From positions 1-43,383 of the forward strand of contig JAABQB010000024.1 of assembly GCA_011391695.1 (NCBI GenBank): DNA of 43,383 nt, given 5' to 3'. The position numbers and the translations under genes were made by a program. The first letter of the stretch is position 1, and each line of letters opens with the position of its first letter. The notes under the pieces were generated by a model. It was not told the DNA's origin, did not search any database, and saw only the letters and a list, made by a program, of their open reading frames with translations. Shown here in pieces: positions 29,050-37,813 of the stretch. The stretch is from Desulfobacteraceae bacterium. GTDB lineage: Bacteria; Desulfobacterota; Desulfobacteria; Desulfobacterales; RPRI01.

Positions 29050-29235
29050 TTGGCGAAGCAATCGCTTAGAAATAAGGCTTTAAGAAAACCCAAATTCAGT
29101 GTCAGGGCTTATAACAGATGCCCTATATGCGGCAGGCCTCGGGCATTTATAAGAAAATTTGGAATTTGCCGTATTTGTTTTAGAAATCTTGCCTCATCGG
29201 GCAAACTTCCTGGGGTTATTAAATCCAGCTGGTAA
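29050..29235 (+). CDS. rpsZ: 30S ribosomal protein S14, zinc-binding type Z
   Basis: 61 residues from a TTG start with a strong AAGGAGG at 29039-29045. Cys24-Cys27 and Cys40-Cys43 make the zinc knuckle of the short S14 type, and the protein ends [12 protein letters not shown]14 is a 30S head protein. The short type Z marks a lineage different from gamma-proteobacteria, which use the 101-residue zinc-free S14. Confidence 0.97.
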   Translation: MAKQSLRNKALRKPKFSVRAYNRCPICGRPRAFIRKFGICRICFRNLASSGKLPGVIKSSW

Positions 29236-29312
29236 CATATTTGTATTTCAGCTGGCTTTATTAGTATGGTTTATAACTAATTTGAGAAGGTTATAGTAGA
29301 TCGGAGAAAAGA

Positions 29313-29711
29313 ATGGCAATCAGTGATCCAATTGCGGATATGTTGACCCGGATAAGAAATGCCGGAAAGGCTAAATTCAACAGTGTTGATATTCCAGGTT
29401 CAAAACTAAAGATAGAACTGGCCAAAGTTTTGAAGAATGAAGGATATATAAAGAATTATAAATTCCTCAAAGACAACAAACAGGGCATTTTAAGAGTCTA
29501 TCTTAAATACGGACAGTGGCATGCAAGCGCTATTTACGGTATCGAAAGAGCAAGCAAACCGGGGCGAAGACAATATGTTAAGAGCAAAGACTTAAAACCG
29601 GTATACAGCGGTATGGGTGTTGCTGTTTTGTCAACTTCAAAAGGCGTAATGACTGACAAGAGAGCTGTTAAGGAAAAATTGGGGGGAGAAGTCCTCTGTA
29701 AGATTTGGTAA
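29313..29711 (+). CDS. rpsH: 30S ribosomal protein S8
   Basis: 132 residues, beginning MAISDPIADMLTRIRNAGKAK and ending with the RNA-binding SKGVMTDKRAVKEKLGGEVLCKIW. S8 binds helix 21 of 16S rRNA and in E. coli represses the spc operon. GGAGAAAAG lies upstream of the ATG. Confidence 0.98.
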   Translation: MAISDPIADMLTRIRNAGKAKFNSVDIPGSKLKIELAKVLKNEGYIKNYKFLKDNKQGILRVYLKYGQWHASAIYGIERASKPGRRQYVKSKDLKPVYSGMGVAVLSTSKGVMTDKRAVKEKLGGEVLCKIW

Positions 29712-29728
29712 TAATATAGGAGTTATAG

Positions 29729-30268
29729 ATGTCTCGAGTAGGAAAAAAACCGATTCAGATCCCGGATAAAACCAAGATATCATATGCCGACAGGCTGATA
29801 ACAGTTCAGGGAGCAAAAGGATCACTTTCCGGTACGGTCCATCCGGCCGTGGAATTGAATATTGCAGACGGCATTTTAACGGTGTCAACATTATCTGATG
29901 ATACTACCTCGAAAGCCCTGCAGGGACTCACGCGGAGCCTTGTCAACAATATGATAATAGGCGTCAACACGGGGTTTGAGCGTATTCTTGAAATAAACGG
30001 TATCGGATACAGGGCTGAACTTAAAGGTAACAGCCTGGTGTTAAATCTCGGTTTTTCTCATCCGGTAACTTATGATCTTCCTGCCGGCATTAATGCAGCA
30101 GTTGAAAAAAATACTGTTATAAAACTTTCAGGAATTGATAAGGAGAAGCTCGGTCTGGCGGCTGCAACAATAAGAAGGCTGAAACCACCAGAGCCCTACA
30201 AGGGAAAGGGAATTAAATTCGCGGAAGAGCGTATACAGAAGAAGGCCGGAAAGACGGGCACAAAATAA
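29729..30268 (+). CDS. rplF: 50S ribosomal protein L6
   Basis: 179 residues: MSRVGKKPIQIPDKTK, two repeated L6 domains, and the C-terminal RRLKPPEPYKGKGIKFAEE signature near the sarcin-ricin loop contact. It lies 17 nt after rpsH with TAGGAG upstream. An 87-nt gap follows before rplR. Confidence 0.98.
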   Translation: MSRVGKKPIQIPDKTKISYADRLITVQGAKGSLSGTVHPAVELNIADGILTVSTLSDDTTSKALQGLTRSLVNNMIIGVNTGFERILEINGIGYRAELKGNSLVLNLGFSHPVTYDLPAGINAAVEKNTVIKLSGIDKEKLGLAAATIRRLKPPEPYKGKGIKFAEERIQKKAGKTGTK

Positions 30269-30355
30269 TTTAAGCGATTTACCTGTTACGATTGCGACGA
30301 TTAAAGAAATTACGAGTTCGATCTCATAATCGTTGATTAAATAAGGAATAATTAT

Positions 30356-30727
30356 ATGGGGTCAGTAAATATTAAAAGTCAGGCGCGTTTGAAGAGAAAA
30401 GTAAGAATAAGAAAAAAGCTTGCTGGCACAAAGGAACGTCCCAGATTATGTGTCTTCAGGAGTGCAAAGCATATATATGCCCAGGTAATTGATGATACAA
30501 GCGGACAGGCACTGGCTGCAGCATCAAGCAATGAAAAGGCAGTAAAAGATCAGATCGGTGAAGCCGTAAAGAAAAAAGCCGTTGCGAGCCTGGTGGGAAA
30601 AGTTCTGGCAGAGCGCGCAATTGAAAAAGGGTGTAAGAAGGTCGTTTTTGACCGTAACGGGTTTTTGTATCACGGGCGTGTCAAGGCTGTGTCGGATGGA
30701 GCTCGTGAAGCAGGTTTGGATTTTTAG
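30356..30727 (+). CDS. rplR: 50S ribosomal protein L18
   Basis: 123 residues. [34 protein letters not shown] and [28 protein letters not shown] mark the family. L18 binds 5S rRNA with L5 and L25. AAGGAATAA precedes the ATG. Confidence 0.98.
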   Translation: MGSVNIKSQARLKRKVRIRKKLAGTKERPRLCVFRSAKHIYAQVIDDTSGQALAAASSNEKAVKDQIGEAVKKKAVASLVGKVLAERAIEKGCKKVVFDRNGFLYHGRVKAVSDGAREAGLDF

Positions 30728-30754
30728 TTTATTATCAGTTAAGGAGGCAGTCCC

Positions 30755-31249
30755 TTGTTCAAACAAGATGCAGGCGACAATCAGTTAATAGATAAAGTGG
30801 TTCACATCAACCGGGTAGCGAAAGTGGTCAAGGGTGGGCGAAGATTCAGTTTCAGCGCTATCGTTGTTGTCGGTGACGGCCTTGGGAGTGTTGGCTGCGG
30901 ACTTGGGAAAGCCGGTGAAGTTCCGGAAGCTATCCGGAAAGGCGTAGATCAGGCAAAGAAGAATATGGTCAGCGTTCCTCTTATAGATGGAACGATACCT
31001 TACGAGGTTATAGGAAAGTTCGGTGCTGGTCGTGTTCTGCTGAAGCCTGCTTCAAAAGGAACAGGTCTTATTGCCGGTGGTGCAGTCCGGGCTGTTCTTG
31101 AAGCTGTTGGTGTTCAGAATATTCTTACGAAGTGCATGGGATCTCATAATCCCCATAATGTTGTCAAAGCGACAATTACCGGGTTAAAGCAATTGCAGAG
31201 CCGCGAGCAGGTGGCCGAAAGACGGGGCAAAACTCCGGAAGAACTGTAA
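30755..31249 (+). CDS. rpsE: 30S ribosomal protein S5
   Basis: 164 residues from a TTG start after the strong AAGGAGG at 30741-30747. Diagnostic segments: [19 protein letters not shown] (the spectinomycin-site loop), [17 protein letters not shown] and [24 protein letters not shown]5 acts in decoding accuracy and mRNA unwinding at the entry channel. Confidence 0.97.
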   Translation: MFKQDAGDNQLIDKVVHINRVAKVVKGGRRFSFSAIVVVGDGLGSVGCGLGKAGEVPEAIRKGVDQAKKNMVSVPLIDGTIPYEVIGKFGAGRVLLKPASKGTGLIAGGAVRAVLEAVGVQNILTKCMGSHNPHNVVKATITGLKQLQSREQVAERRGKTPEEL

Positions 31250-31264
31250 CAGGGAAAATAATCA

Positions 31265-31462
31265 ATGTCTGGAATAGTGAAAGTCACACTTGTTAAAAGC
31301 ATGATCGCACGGCCTGAAAAACACCGGAAGGTGTTGCGAGGCATGGGCCTTACAAAACTGAACAGAACAGTTGAGCTCAAGGATACTCCTTCAATTAGAG
31401 GTATGATAAACAAGGTATCCCATCTGGTGAAGGCTGAGGAGAAGATAGATGAAATTAAATGA
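31265..31462 (+). CDS. rpmD: 50S ribosomal protein L30
   Basis: 65 residues: [29 protein letters not shown] (in part) with [16 protein letters not shown]30 is a small 50S protein next to L18/5S rRNA in operon order. Its 3' end overlaps the start of rplO by 14 nt. Confidence 0.97.
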   Translation: MSGIVKVTLVKSMIARPEKHRKVLRGMGLTKLNRTVELKDTPSIRGMINKVSHLVKAEEKIDEIK

Positions 31463-31889
31463 ATTATCGCCCCCAAAGGGTTCTAAAACATCCCGCAAAC
31501 GCCTGGGGCGTGGTCCTGGATCCGGTACCGGCAAGACCTCCGGGAAAGGGCATAAGGGGCAAAATGCACGCTCTGGAGGAGGTGTCAGGCCCGGATTTGA
31601 AGGCGGGCAAATGCCTATTCAAAGGCGCCTGCCCAAGGTCGGCTTTGCCAATATATTTAAGAAAAAGATTGCCATTGTCAATATTCGCGATCTTTCAAAA
31701 TTTGAAAGCGGCTCGGTTGTCGATGAAGCTGCTTTGATCCGCTCAGGAATCATCAGGGGAAGAAGAGATGGAATAAAACTGCTTTCCCAGGGCGATATAG
31801 CATTCCCCCTGACATTAAAAGTTAACGGGGCCAGCAGGATTGCGAAGGAAAAAATAGAAAAAGCCGGCGGCAAGGTAGAGGTTATATAA
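31449..31889 (+). CDS. rplO: 50S ribosomal protein L15
   Basis: 146 residues: [22 protein letters not shown], then the Gly-rich extension [21 protein letters not shown] that threads into 23S rRNA, and a globular C-terminal domain. It overlaps rpmD by 14 nt in another frame with its ribosome-binding site (GAGGAGAAG) inside rpmD, so translation is probably coupled. It ends one base before secY. Confidence 0.97.
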   Translation: MKLNELSPPKGSKTSRKRLGRGPGSGTGKTSGKGHKGQNARSGGGVRPGFEGGQMPIQRRLPKVGFANIFKKKIAIVNIRDLSKFESGSVVDEAALIRSGIIRGRRDGIKLLSQGDIAFPLTLKVNGASRIAKEKIEKAGGKVEVI

Positions 31890-31890
31890 T

Positions 31891-33207
31891 ATGGTCGGAA
31901 GCGGCTTTCAGAATATATTCAAGATACCGGAGCTTAAAAAAAGAGTATTGATGACTCTGGCATTCCTTATAGTTTATCGTATTGGAGTGCATGTTCCGGT
32001 GCCCGGCATTGACAGTATAGCGCTTGCTTCATTTTTTGCCAAAGCCAAGGGGACACTCCTGGGCCTTTTTGATATGTTTTCAGGGGGTGCTTTTGAGAAA
32101 TTATCGGTATTTGCTCTTGGCATAATGCCTTACATCAGCGCATCGATCATTCTGCAGCTTTTAACCGTGGTTATTCCTCACCTTGAACGCCTGTCGAAGG
32201 AAGGCGAACAGGGACGGAAAAAAATTACCCAATATACACGTTACGGTACGGTTGTATTGAGCATGATACAAGGCTTTGGAATAAGCGTGGGGCTTGAAAG
32301 CATGACTTCACCGGGAGGCGCTCCCGTGGTCATATATCCCGGATGGGAATTCAGGCTCATGACTGTTATTACACTTACAGCAGGAACTGCTTTTATCATG
32401 TGGCTGGGCGAGCAAATTACTGAGCGTGGTATAGGCAACGGAATATCTCTTATTATATTTGCAGGCATAGTCTGCAGGTTGCCGGTTGCAATGGCGAACA
32501 CATTCCGTCTCGTTTCGACAGGTGAAATGTCCATATTCCTTGTAATCATTCTGCTTGTACTGATGATTGCGGTTGTCGGCGTTATTATATTTGTTGAGCA
32601 GGGACAAAGACGAATACCGGTTCAATATGCCAAGAGGATAATCGGGAGGAAAATGTATGGCGGACAGAGCACGCACCTGCCTCTTAAAATAAATACATCG
32701 GGTGTCATACCGCCTATTTTTGCATCTTCCATCATGATGTTTCCTGCAACTATTGCAAGTTTCATACAAATAGAATGGGTTCAGGGCATAGCAAAGGCTC
32801 TAACACCGGGAAACGCAGTTTACGAATTGATTTTTGTTGGCTTGATTTTTTTCTTCTGCTATTTTTACACTGCGGTAACATTCAATCCTGTGGACGTGGC
32901 GGAAAACATGAAAAAACATGGCGGTTATATTCCGGGGATAAGACCTGGAAAGCGCACATCAGATTATATTGACAGGGTACTGACCCGAATAACTTTAGGC
33001 GGCGCTTTCTATGTTTCCTGCATATGTGTTCTTCCGTCGATATTGATAACAAAAGTTAACGTGCCGTTTTATTTTGGAGGAACGGCGCTGCTGATAGTTG
33101 TCGGAGTTGCCATAGATACGATTTCACAGATAGAATCACATATGATTTCCCGTCACTATGAAGGTTTTTTAAAAAAGGGCGGAGCAAGGATCAAAGGGCG
33201 GTTCTAG
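31891..33207 (+). CDS. secY: Preprotein translocase subunit SecY
   Basis: 438 residues with ten predicted membrane spans. Recognisable: the first span/plug region ([24 protein letters not shown]), [16 protein letters not shown], the cytoplasmic ribosome/SecA loop with [37 protein letters not shown], and [20 protein letters not shown]. It forms the inner-membrane channel with SecE (7933-8334); SecG is not in the window. Translation is likely coupled to rplO. No adk follows, in contrast to many genomes where adk separates secY from map. Confidence 0.98.
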   Translation: MVGSGFQNIFKIPELKKRVLMTLAFLIVYRIGVHVPVPGIDSIALASFFAKAKGTLLGLFDMFSGGAFEKLSVFALGIMPYISASIILQLLTVVIPHLERLSKEGEQGRKKITQYTRYGTVVLSMIQGFGISVGLESMTSPGGAPVVIYPGWEFRLMTVITLTAGTAFIMWLGEQITERGIGNGISLIIFAGIVCRLPVAMANTFRLVSTGEMSIFLVIILLVLMIAVVGVIIFVEQGQRRIPVQYAKRIIGRKMYGGQSTHLPLKINTSGVIPPIFASSIMMFPATIASFIQIEWVQGIAKALTPGNAVYELIFVGLIFFFCYFYTAVTFNPVDVAENMKKHGGYIPGIRPGKRTSDYIDRVLTRITLGGAFYVSCICVLPSILITKVNVPFYFGGTALLIVVGVAIDTISQIESHMISRHYEGFLKKGGARIKGRF

Positions 33208-33208
33208 T

Positions 33209-33964
33209 ATGGTGATTTTAAAATCACCTAAAGAAATTGAAAAGATAAGAATAAGTAATCAGATCGTTGCGGATATTCTATGCCGCCTTGAAGAAGAAGT
33301 TAAACCGGGCATAGATACATTATATTTAAACGATATTGCCGAAAAAATGGCGTCTGAAAGAGATGCAATTCCGGCATTTAAGGGGTATAAGGGCTATCCC
33401 TTCTCTCTTTGTACGTCCGTGAATAATGTTATTGTTCACGGGATGCCTTCGAAAAAAATACTGGTTGAAGGAGACATTATCAGTATTGATTTCGGGGTGC
33501 TTTATGACGGATATTACGGTGACGCGGCTGTAACCGTTCCTGTAGGAATAATATCCGAACGCGCCATGAGACTTGCTCAGGTAACAAAAGAGGCTCTTTA
33601 TAAAGGCATAGAGAAGGCCGTCTTGAACGGAAGGCTTTCGAACATATCACATGCCGTGCAGTCACATGTTGAGGCTGCCGGATATTCGGTTGTGCGTACG
33701 TTTGTCGGGCATGGAATTGGAAGCAGTCTTCATGAAGATCCGCAGGTTCCGAACTTTGGAAAACCTGGCATGGGGGTCTTGCTGAAACGGGGTATGACGC
33801 TTGCCATAGAGCCAATGGTAAATGAGATGGATTATGAAGTTGAAATACTTGAAGACGGGTGGACCGCAGTGACAAAAGACGGCGGTCTTTCCGCGCATTT
33901 TGAACATACAGTTGCTATATCTGAAAATGGTCCGATTATTTTAAGCGAAAGAAACGGGAGCTGA
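33209..33964 (+). CDS. map: Methionine aminopeptidase, type I
   Basis: 251 residues, the single-domain type Ia length. Substrate-side His78 (VHG) and all five metal ligands are present: Asp94 (SIDFG), Asp105 (YYGDAAVT), His168 (FVGHGIG), Glu201 (AIEPM) and Glu232 (FEHT). It removes initiator methionine from nascent chains at the tunnel exit. It begins one base after the secY stop. Confidence 0.97.
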   Translation: MVILKSPKEIEKIRISNQIVADILCRLEEEVKPGIDTLYLNDIAEKMASERDAIPAFKGYKGYPFSLCTSVNNVIVHGMPSKKILVEGDIISIDFGVLYDGYYGDAAVTVPVGIISERAMRLAQVTKEALYKGIEKAVLNGRLSNISHAVQSHVEAAGYSVVRTFVGHGIGSSLHEDPQVPNFGKPGMGVLLKRGMTLAIEPMVNEMDYEVEILEDGWTAVTKDGGLSAHFEHTVAISENGPIILSERNGS

Positions 33965-33967
33965 ACT

Positions 33968-34186
33968 ATGGCTAAAGAGGAAGCAATCAAGGTTGAAGGT
34001 ACGGTACTTGAGACGCTGCCTAATGCAATGTTCAGGGTCGAGCTTGAAAACAAACACCGGGTGCTTGCACACATTTCAGGGAAGATGCGAATGCATTTTA
34101 TAAAAATACTTCCCGGCGATAAAGTTACAGTTGAAATGTCGCCATATGACCTTACGCGCGGGAGAATAACATACAGAACAAAGTAA
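33968..34186 (+). CDS. infA: Translation initiation factor IF-1
   Basis: 72 residues, one S1/OB-fold domain: [57 protein letters not shown]-1 blocks the A site during initiation. It starts 3 nt after map. A 218-nt gap follows that contains a fold-back repeat before rpmJ. Confidence 0.98.
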   Translation: MAKEEAIKVEGTVLETLPNAMFRVELENKHRVLAHISGKMRMHFIKILPGDKVTVEMSPYDLTRGRITYRTK

Positions 34187-34258
34187 AAATATTATTGCTG
34201 TTATAATGTATAAATTACAGCCCAGAACATGTGGTGAACTCATAAAAAGTCCAAATTC

Positions 34259-34386
34259 AGACGGCAAAGTAAAAAGTTCATTATGCAAGGCGCGCGAATC
34301 TTGAGGAATGAAGCATACTTTTCGTACGCTGCAATGACGAAAGATGAAGCGCAACACAGCAGAATGAGTTTTTACGAAGCCGTCAT
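34259..34386. repeat. MITE-like fold-back element between infA and rpmJ
   Basis: GACGGCAAAGTAAAAAGTTC at 34260-34279 matches the reverse complement of the right end near 34362-34385 (GACGGCTTCGTAAAAACTCA) with few mismatches. Inner segments TGCAAGGCGCGCGAATCTT and AAGATGAAGCGCAACACAGC, and the centre AAGCATAC/GTACGCT, are also mutually complementary. The element of about 127 bp is therefore one long imperfect palindrome. I recall similar TTTTTACGA-containing intergenic repeats from sulfate-reducing deltaproteobacteria, but could not search. It has no coding capacity. Confidence 0.68.
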
Positions 34387-34404
34387 ATATGAGGAGCAGT
34401 GTAA

Positions 34405-34518
34405 ATGAAAGTCAGGGCATCAGTTAAAAAAATTTGCAGTAAGTGCAAAATTGTACGCAGAAAAGGCGTTATCAGGGTAATCTGCGAAAACAAAAGACAC
34501 AAACAGAGGCAGGGATAG
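34405..34518 (+). CDS. rpmJ: 50S ribosomal protein L36 (zinc-binding form)
   Basis: 37 residues: [37 protein letters not shown] (shown here only to residue 20: [20 protein letters not shown]). Cys11, Cys14, Cys27 and His32 are the zinc ligands of the C+ type. Start ATG 34405 after GAGGAG at 34391-34396. The smallest 50S protein; its place between infA and rpsM is conserved. Confidence 0.97.
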   Translation: MKVRASVKKICSKCKIVRRKGVIRVICENKRHKQRQG

Positions 34519-34531
34519 AGGAGGATAAGCT

Positions 34532-34912
34532 TTGGCAAGAATTGCAGGGGTAGATTTACCTAAGCATAAGAGGGTCGAAATTGGCTTAACCTATATTTAC
34601 GGTATAGGAAGAACCGCTTCAAAAAATATACTCTCAAAGCTTAATATTAATCCGGATATGAAAGTTGATCAGTTATCAGAGGTTGAAGTCAACAACATAC
34701 GCAAGATTATTGATACCGAACACAAGGTCGAAGGCGAGCTCCGCGCGGATATTTCGATGAATATCAAAAGGCTCATGGATCTCGGATGTTACCGGGGACT
34801 TCGCCATAGAAAATCCCTTCCTGTGCGGGGTCAGAGAACAAAAACAAATGCGCGAACCCGAAAAGGCCCGAAACGGTCTACGGTCAGAAAAAAGGCAGTA
34901 ACCAAAAAGTAG
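34532..34912 (+). CDS. rpsM: 30S ribosomal protein S13
   Basis: 126 residues from a TTG start with GAGGAGG at 34518-34524. [26 protein letters not shown] and [25 protein letters not shown] are diagnostic. S13 forms bridges B1a/b in the 30S head and its basic tail contacts P-site tRNA. Confidence 0.97.
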   Translation: MARIAGVDLPKHKRVEIGLTYIYGIGRTASKNILSKLNINPDMKVDQLSEVEVNNIRKIIDTEHKVEGELRADISMNIKRLMDLGCYRGLRHRKSLPVRGQRTKTNARTRKGPKRSTVRKKAVTKK

Positions 34913-34940
34913 TAAATATCAATTAACAGGGGCTTGATAA

Positions 34941-35327
34941 ATGGCGAAAAAAACCCGGACAAAAAAGAAAGAAAAAAAGAACGTTACAAATGGAGTAGTG
35001 CATATTTTCTCTACTTTCAATAATACAATAGTTTCAATTACAGACCCTGCAGGAAATGTTTTAGGCTGGTCCAGCGCCGGTGTTCAAGGTTTCAAGGGAT
35101 CCAGGAAAAGCACTCCGTTTGCCGCTCAGCTTGCAGCTGAAGATGCATCGAAAAAAGCGATGGAGCACGGAATGAAAAACGTTGAAGTTTATGTTAAGGG
35201 TCCCGGACCGGGAAGAGAATCTGCACTTCGCTCACTTCAGGCAACAGGATTTAACATCCTTGTAATAAAGGATGTAACTCCTATTCCGCATAATGGTTGC
35301 CGATCGCCAAAAAGACGAAGGGTATAA
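34941..35327 (+). CDS. rpsK: 30S ribosomal protein S11
   Basis: 128 residues: [63 protein letters not shown] and [19 protein letters not shown]11 is a platform protein that touches the Shine-Dalgarno helix region. The C-terminus CR-PKRRRV is complete. It lies 16 nt before rpsD. Confidence 0.98.
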   Translation: MAKKTRTKKKEKKNVTNGVVHIFSTFNNTIVSITDPAGNVLGWSSAGVQGFKGSRKSTPFAAQLAAEDASKKAMEHGMKNVEVYVKGPGPGRESALRSLQATGFNILVIKDVTPIPHNGCRSPKRRRV

Positions 35328-35343
35328 TATAAAGGAGGAAGAT

Positions 35344-35973
35344 TTGGCACGATACACAGGCGCGGTATGCAGACTATGCCGGCGAGAGAATTTGAAATTA
35401 TTTCTTAAGGGCGATCGATGTTATTCGGATAAGTGCGCTTTTGACAGGCGGAGTTATGCACCTGGACAGCACGGGCAACGGCGTGGAAGAAAAATATCCG
35501 ATTACGGGGTTCAGCTCAGGGAAAAGCAGAAGACAAAACGCTTGTACGGGCTGTCCGAAAAGCAATTCCACTTGTTTTTTGAGAAAGCCGAGCGGCAAAA
35601 AAATGTTACCGGAACGAATTTGCTCGTTCTGCTGGAGAGAAGGCTTGACAATGTTGTCTTCAGGCTTGGTTTTACCAATTCGCGTTCCCAGGGGCGCCAC
35701 TTTGTCAAACATAGTCACTTTCTGATTAATGGTAAGAAGGTGAATATTCCATCATACCTTGTTAATACCGGTGATGTCATAGAGGTAAAAGAAAATAGCC
35801 GTAATTTAAAAGCTATAAGTGATTCTTTGGAAGCTGTTGCAAGAAGGAGCGTTCCACAGTGGCTTGAATTGGAAAAGGATAACCTGAAGGGGATAGTCAA
35901 GAGTTTTCCTGCGCGTGAAGATATCACCATGCCTATTCAGGAACAGCTTATAGTTGAACTTTATTCAAAATAA
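35344..35973 (+). CDS. rpsD: 30S ribosomal protein S4 (zinc-binding form)
   Basis: 209 residues from TTG 35344 with AAAGGAGG at 35331-35338; an upstream in-frame reading from 35293 lies inside rpsK and is rejected. Cys9, Cys12, Cys26 and Cys31 form the N-terminal zinc site. The S4 RNA-binding domain ([27 protein letters not shown]) follows. S4 nucleates 30S assembly and in E. coli represses the alpha operon. A 157-nt AT-rich gap without a gene precedes rpoA; a weak internal promoter there cannot be excluded. Confidence 0.97.
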   Translation: MARYTGAVCRLCRRENLKLFLKGDRCYSDKCAFDRRSYAPGQHGQRRGRKISDYGVQLREKQKTKRLYGLSEKQFHLFFEKAERQKNVTGTNLLVLLERRLDNVVFRLGFTNSRSQGRHFVKHSHFLINGKKVNIPSYLVNTGDVIEVKENSRNLKAISDSLEAVARRSVPQWLELEKDNLKGIVKSFPAREDITMPIQEQLIVELYSK

Positions 35974-36130
35974 TAATTTATCGGGGCAGGGAACATTTCT
36001 TTAAATCAGGTGTTTCATTGAAATACTCATATTTCTTGCTGTGCAAATTTAGGATATTTTCTTAATTTAAATAGCTTCACTATATGATTTATACAAATGT
36101 GTCTTCTGAAAAAACCTGGAGATAATAAAA

Positions 36131-37150
36131 ATGGCGTCAAATGAACTTATTTTCATGAACTGGCAAGAGATGATAACCCCTGAAAAAGTTCAGGTAACCA
36201 GTAAGCCCGGCTATGGCAAGTTCGTTTGTGAACCCCTTGAAAGAGGATTTGGAATAACTATCGGAAATGCATTAAGGCGGATTATTTTGTCGTCACTCTA
36301 CGGTGCAGCCATTGTATCTGTTAAATTCGATAAGGTTTTCCATGAATTCAGCGTGATTCCGAGCGTGCTCGAAGATGTTTCTGAAATTATCCTTAATCTG
36401 AAGGAAGTGCGGTTCAAGGTAAAAGAGAATACGCCATTGACAGTGCGTATTGATGCTGAAGGCGAGGGCTTGGTAACCGCTGGAGATCTTATAAGTGATG
36501 ACGGAAAATGTGAGGTGTTGAACAAGGATCTGCATATCGCAACTCTGTCCGCCAATGCCGTATTGAAAGCAACGATAACCGTCAAGGTCGGAAAAGGTTA
36601 TTCTTTGTCCGAGGCAAATAAGGACGAAGACGCCCCCGTAGGAACAATTCCGGTTGATTCAGTCTTTTCACCTGTCAAGAGGGTTAACTATGTGGTAGGG
36701 AATGCCCGCGTTGGACAGAGGACCGATTATGACAAGCTTACCATGGAAGTCTGGACCGACGGGAGCGTCACTCCAGAGGATGCGGTTGCTTATTCAGCAA
36801 AGATATTAAAAGAACAGATGACAATGTTCATTAATTTTGATGAGAAACAGGAACCCGAAGCTGAAAAGAAAACAGATAAGCGGCAAAAGCCTCAGTTTAA
36901 TGATAATCTGTACCGGAGCGTTGAAGAGCTTGAGCTTTCTGTCAGAAGCGCAAACTGCCTGAAAAATGCTGATATTCTAAAGATTTATCAGCTTGTAAGC
37001 AAGACCGAGGCAGAGATGCTGAAGACCAAAAATTTCGGTAGAAAGTCTTTAAACGAAATCAAGGAAGTACTGAGTGAAATGGGCCTTTCTCTTGGAATGA
37101 GACTGGAAGGATTTGTGCCTCCTGAAGAAGACAAGGCAGAAGGAGAATAG
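36131..37150 (+). CDS. rpoA: DNA-directed RNA polymerase subunit alpha
   Basis: 339 residues. The N-terminal dimerisation domain includes [25 protein letters not shown]-like sequence (here with [10 protein letters not shown]) and the beta-binding [12 protein letters not shown] charged linker ([17 protein letters not shown]) leads to the C-terminal domain with [13 protein letters not shown] and [14 protein letters not shown], which contacts UP elements and activators. Both domains are complete. Eight nucleotides separate it from rplQ. Confidence 0.98.
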   Translation: MASNELIFMNWQEMITPEKVQVTSKPGYGKFVCEPLERGFGITIGNALRRIILSSLYGAAIVSVKFDKVFHEFSVIPSVLEDVSEIILNLKEVRFKVKENTPLTVRIDAEGEGLVTAGDLISDDGKCEVLNKDLHIATLSANAVLKATITVKVGKGYSLSEANKDEDAPVGTIPVDSVFSPVKRVNYVVGNARVGQRTDYDKLTMEVWTDGSVTPEDAVAYSAKILKEQMTMFINFDEKQEPEAEKKTDKRQKPQFNDNLYRSVEELELSVRSANCLKNADILKIYQLVSKTEAEMLKTKNFGRKSLNEIKEVLSEMGLSLGMRLEGFVPPEEDKAEGE

Positions 37151-37158
37151 AGGGCTAT

Positions 37159-37683
37159 ATGAGACATCGCAATGCAGGTATTAAATTAGGAAGAACAAGC
37201 AGTCACAGGGAGGCCATGTTCAGGAATATGGTTACTTCCCTGTTTAAGCATGACCGAATCCGGACTACCGATGTAAAAGCAAAAGAATTGAGACGCTGGG
37301 CCGATAGAATAATAACCCTCGCAAAACAGGGAGACCTTCATTCAAGGCGTCAGGCGCTGGCCATTGTCAGAGAAAAAGATGTTGTTCACAAGCTGTTTGA
37401 TGAAGCTGCCGATCGTTTCGGCTCAATATCGGGCGGATACACAAGAATTGTCAAGGCGGGAAACCGTCCAGGTGATGCCGCCCCTGTTTCTATTATTGAG
37501 CTTGTTGCTCCTGAGAAGAGCAAAAAGAAAGACGATAAAAAGAAAAAACCGAAAGTTTCTGCGAAGAAAAAGAGTGCTGTTTCGAAGAAGGTAAAAGGAG
37601 CGAAGAAAGAAAAAACAGCTCCCGCACCGGCTGAAAGCCCTGCAGCACCGGTTGAAGAAAAGGCTCAAGGCAGCGATTCTTAA
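37159..37683 (+). CDS. rplQ: 50S ribosomal protein L17 with Lys/Ala-rich C-terminal tail
   Basis: 174 residues. The normal L17 core ends at about residue 117 ([54 protein letters not shown]). It is followed by about 57 residues of low-complexity tail, first lysine-rich (118-152) then Ala/Pro/Glu-rich (153-174). L17 lies near the tunnel exit, so the tail could reach rRNA or exposed factors; that is inference. Last gene of the block, followed by a strong terminator. Confidence 0.97.
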   Translation: MRHRNAGIKLGRTSSHREAMFRNMVTSLFKHDRIRTTDVKAKELRRWADRIITLAKQGDLHSRRQALAIVREKDVVHKLFDEAADRFGSISGGYTRIVKAGNRPGDAAPVSIIELVAPEKSKKKDDKKKKPKVSAKKKSAVSKKVKGAKKEKTAPAPAESPAAPVEEKAQGSDS

Positions 37684-37700
37684 AAAATAATAAAATCATA

Positions 37701-37733
37701 AAAGCCCCGGTCCGACATAACCGGGGCTTTTTG
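37701..37733 (+). terminator. Rho-independent terminator of the alpha operon
   Basis: AAAGCCCCGG (37701-37710) and CCGGGGCTTT (37721-37730) form a perfect 10-bp GC-rich stem with a 10-nt loop, followed by T-rich TTGTTT. It is located 17 nt after the rplQ stop. Confidence 0.95.
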
Positions 37734-37749
37734 TTTAAAGCTTTATCCC

Positions 37750-37778
37750 TTGACTCCTTAACCTCATTTAGGTATTTT
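37750..37778 (+). promoter_or_regulatory. Likely promoter of the CoA-transferase genes
   Basis: TTGACT at 37750-37755 and TATTTT at 37773-37778 are separated by exactly 17 bp. It lies just after the alpha-operon terminator and about 30 bp before the ribosome-binding site AAAGGAG at 37802-37808. Confidence 0.5.
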
Positions 37779-37813
37779 CATGATTGAGAAAATCGAATGA
37801 TAAAGGAGCTCTT

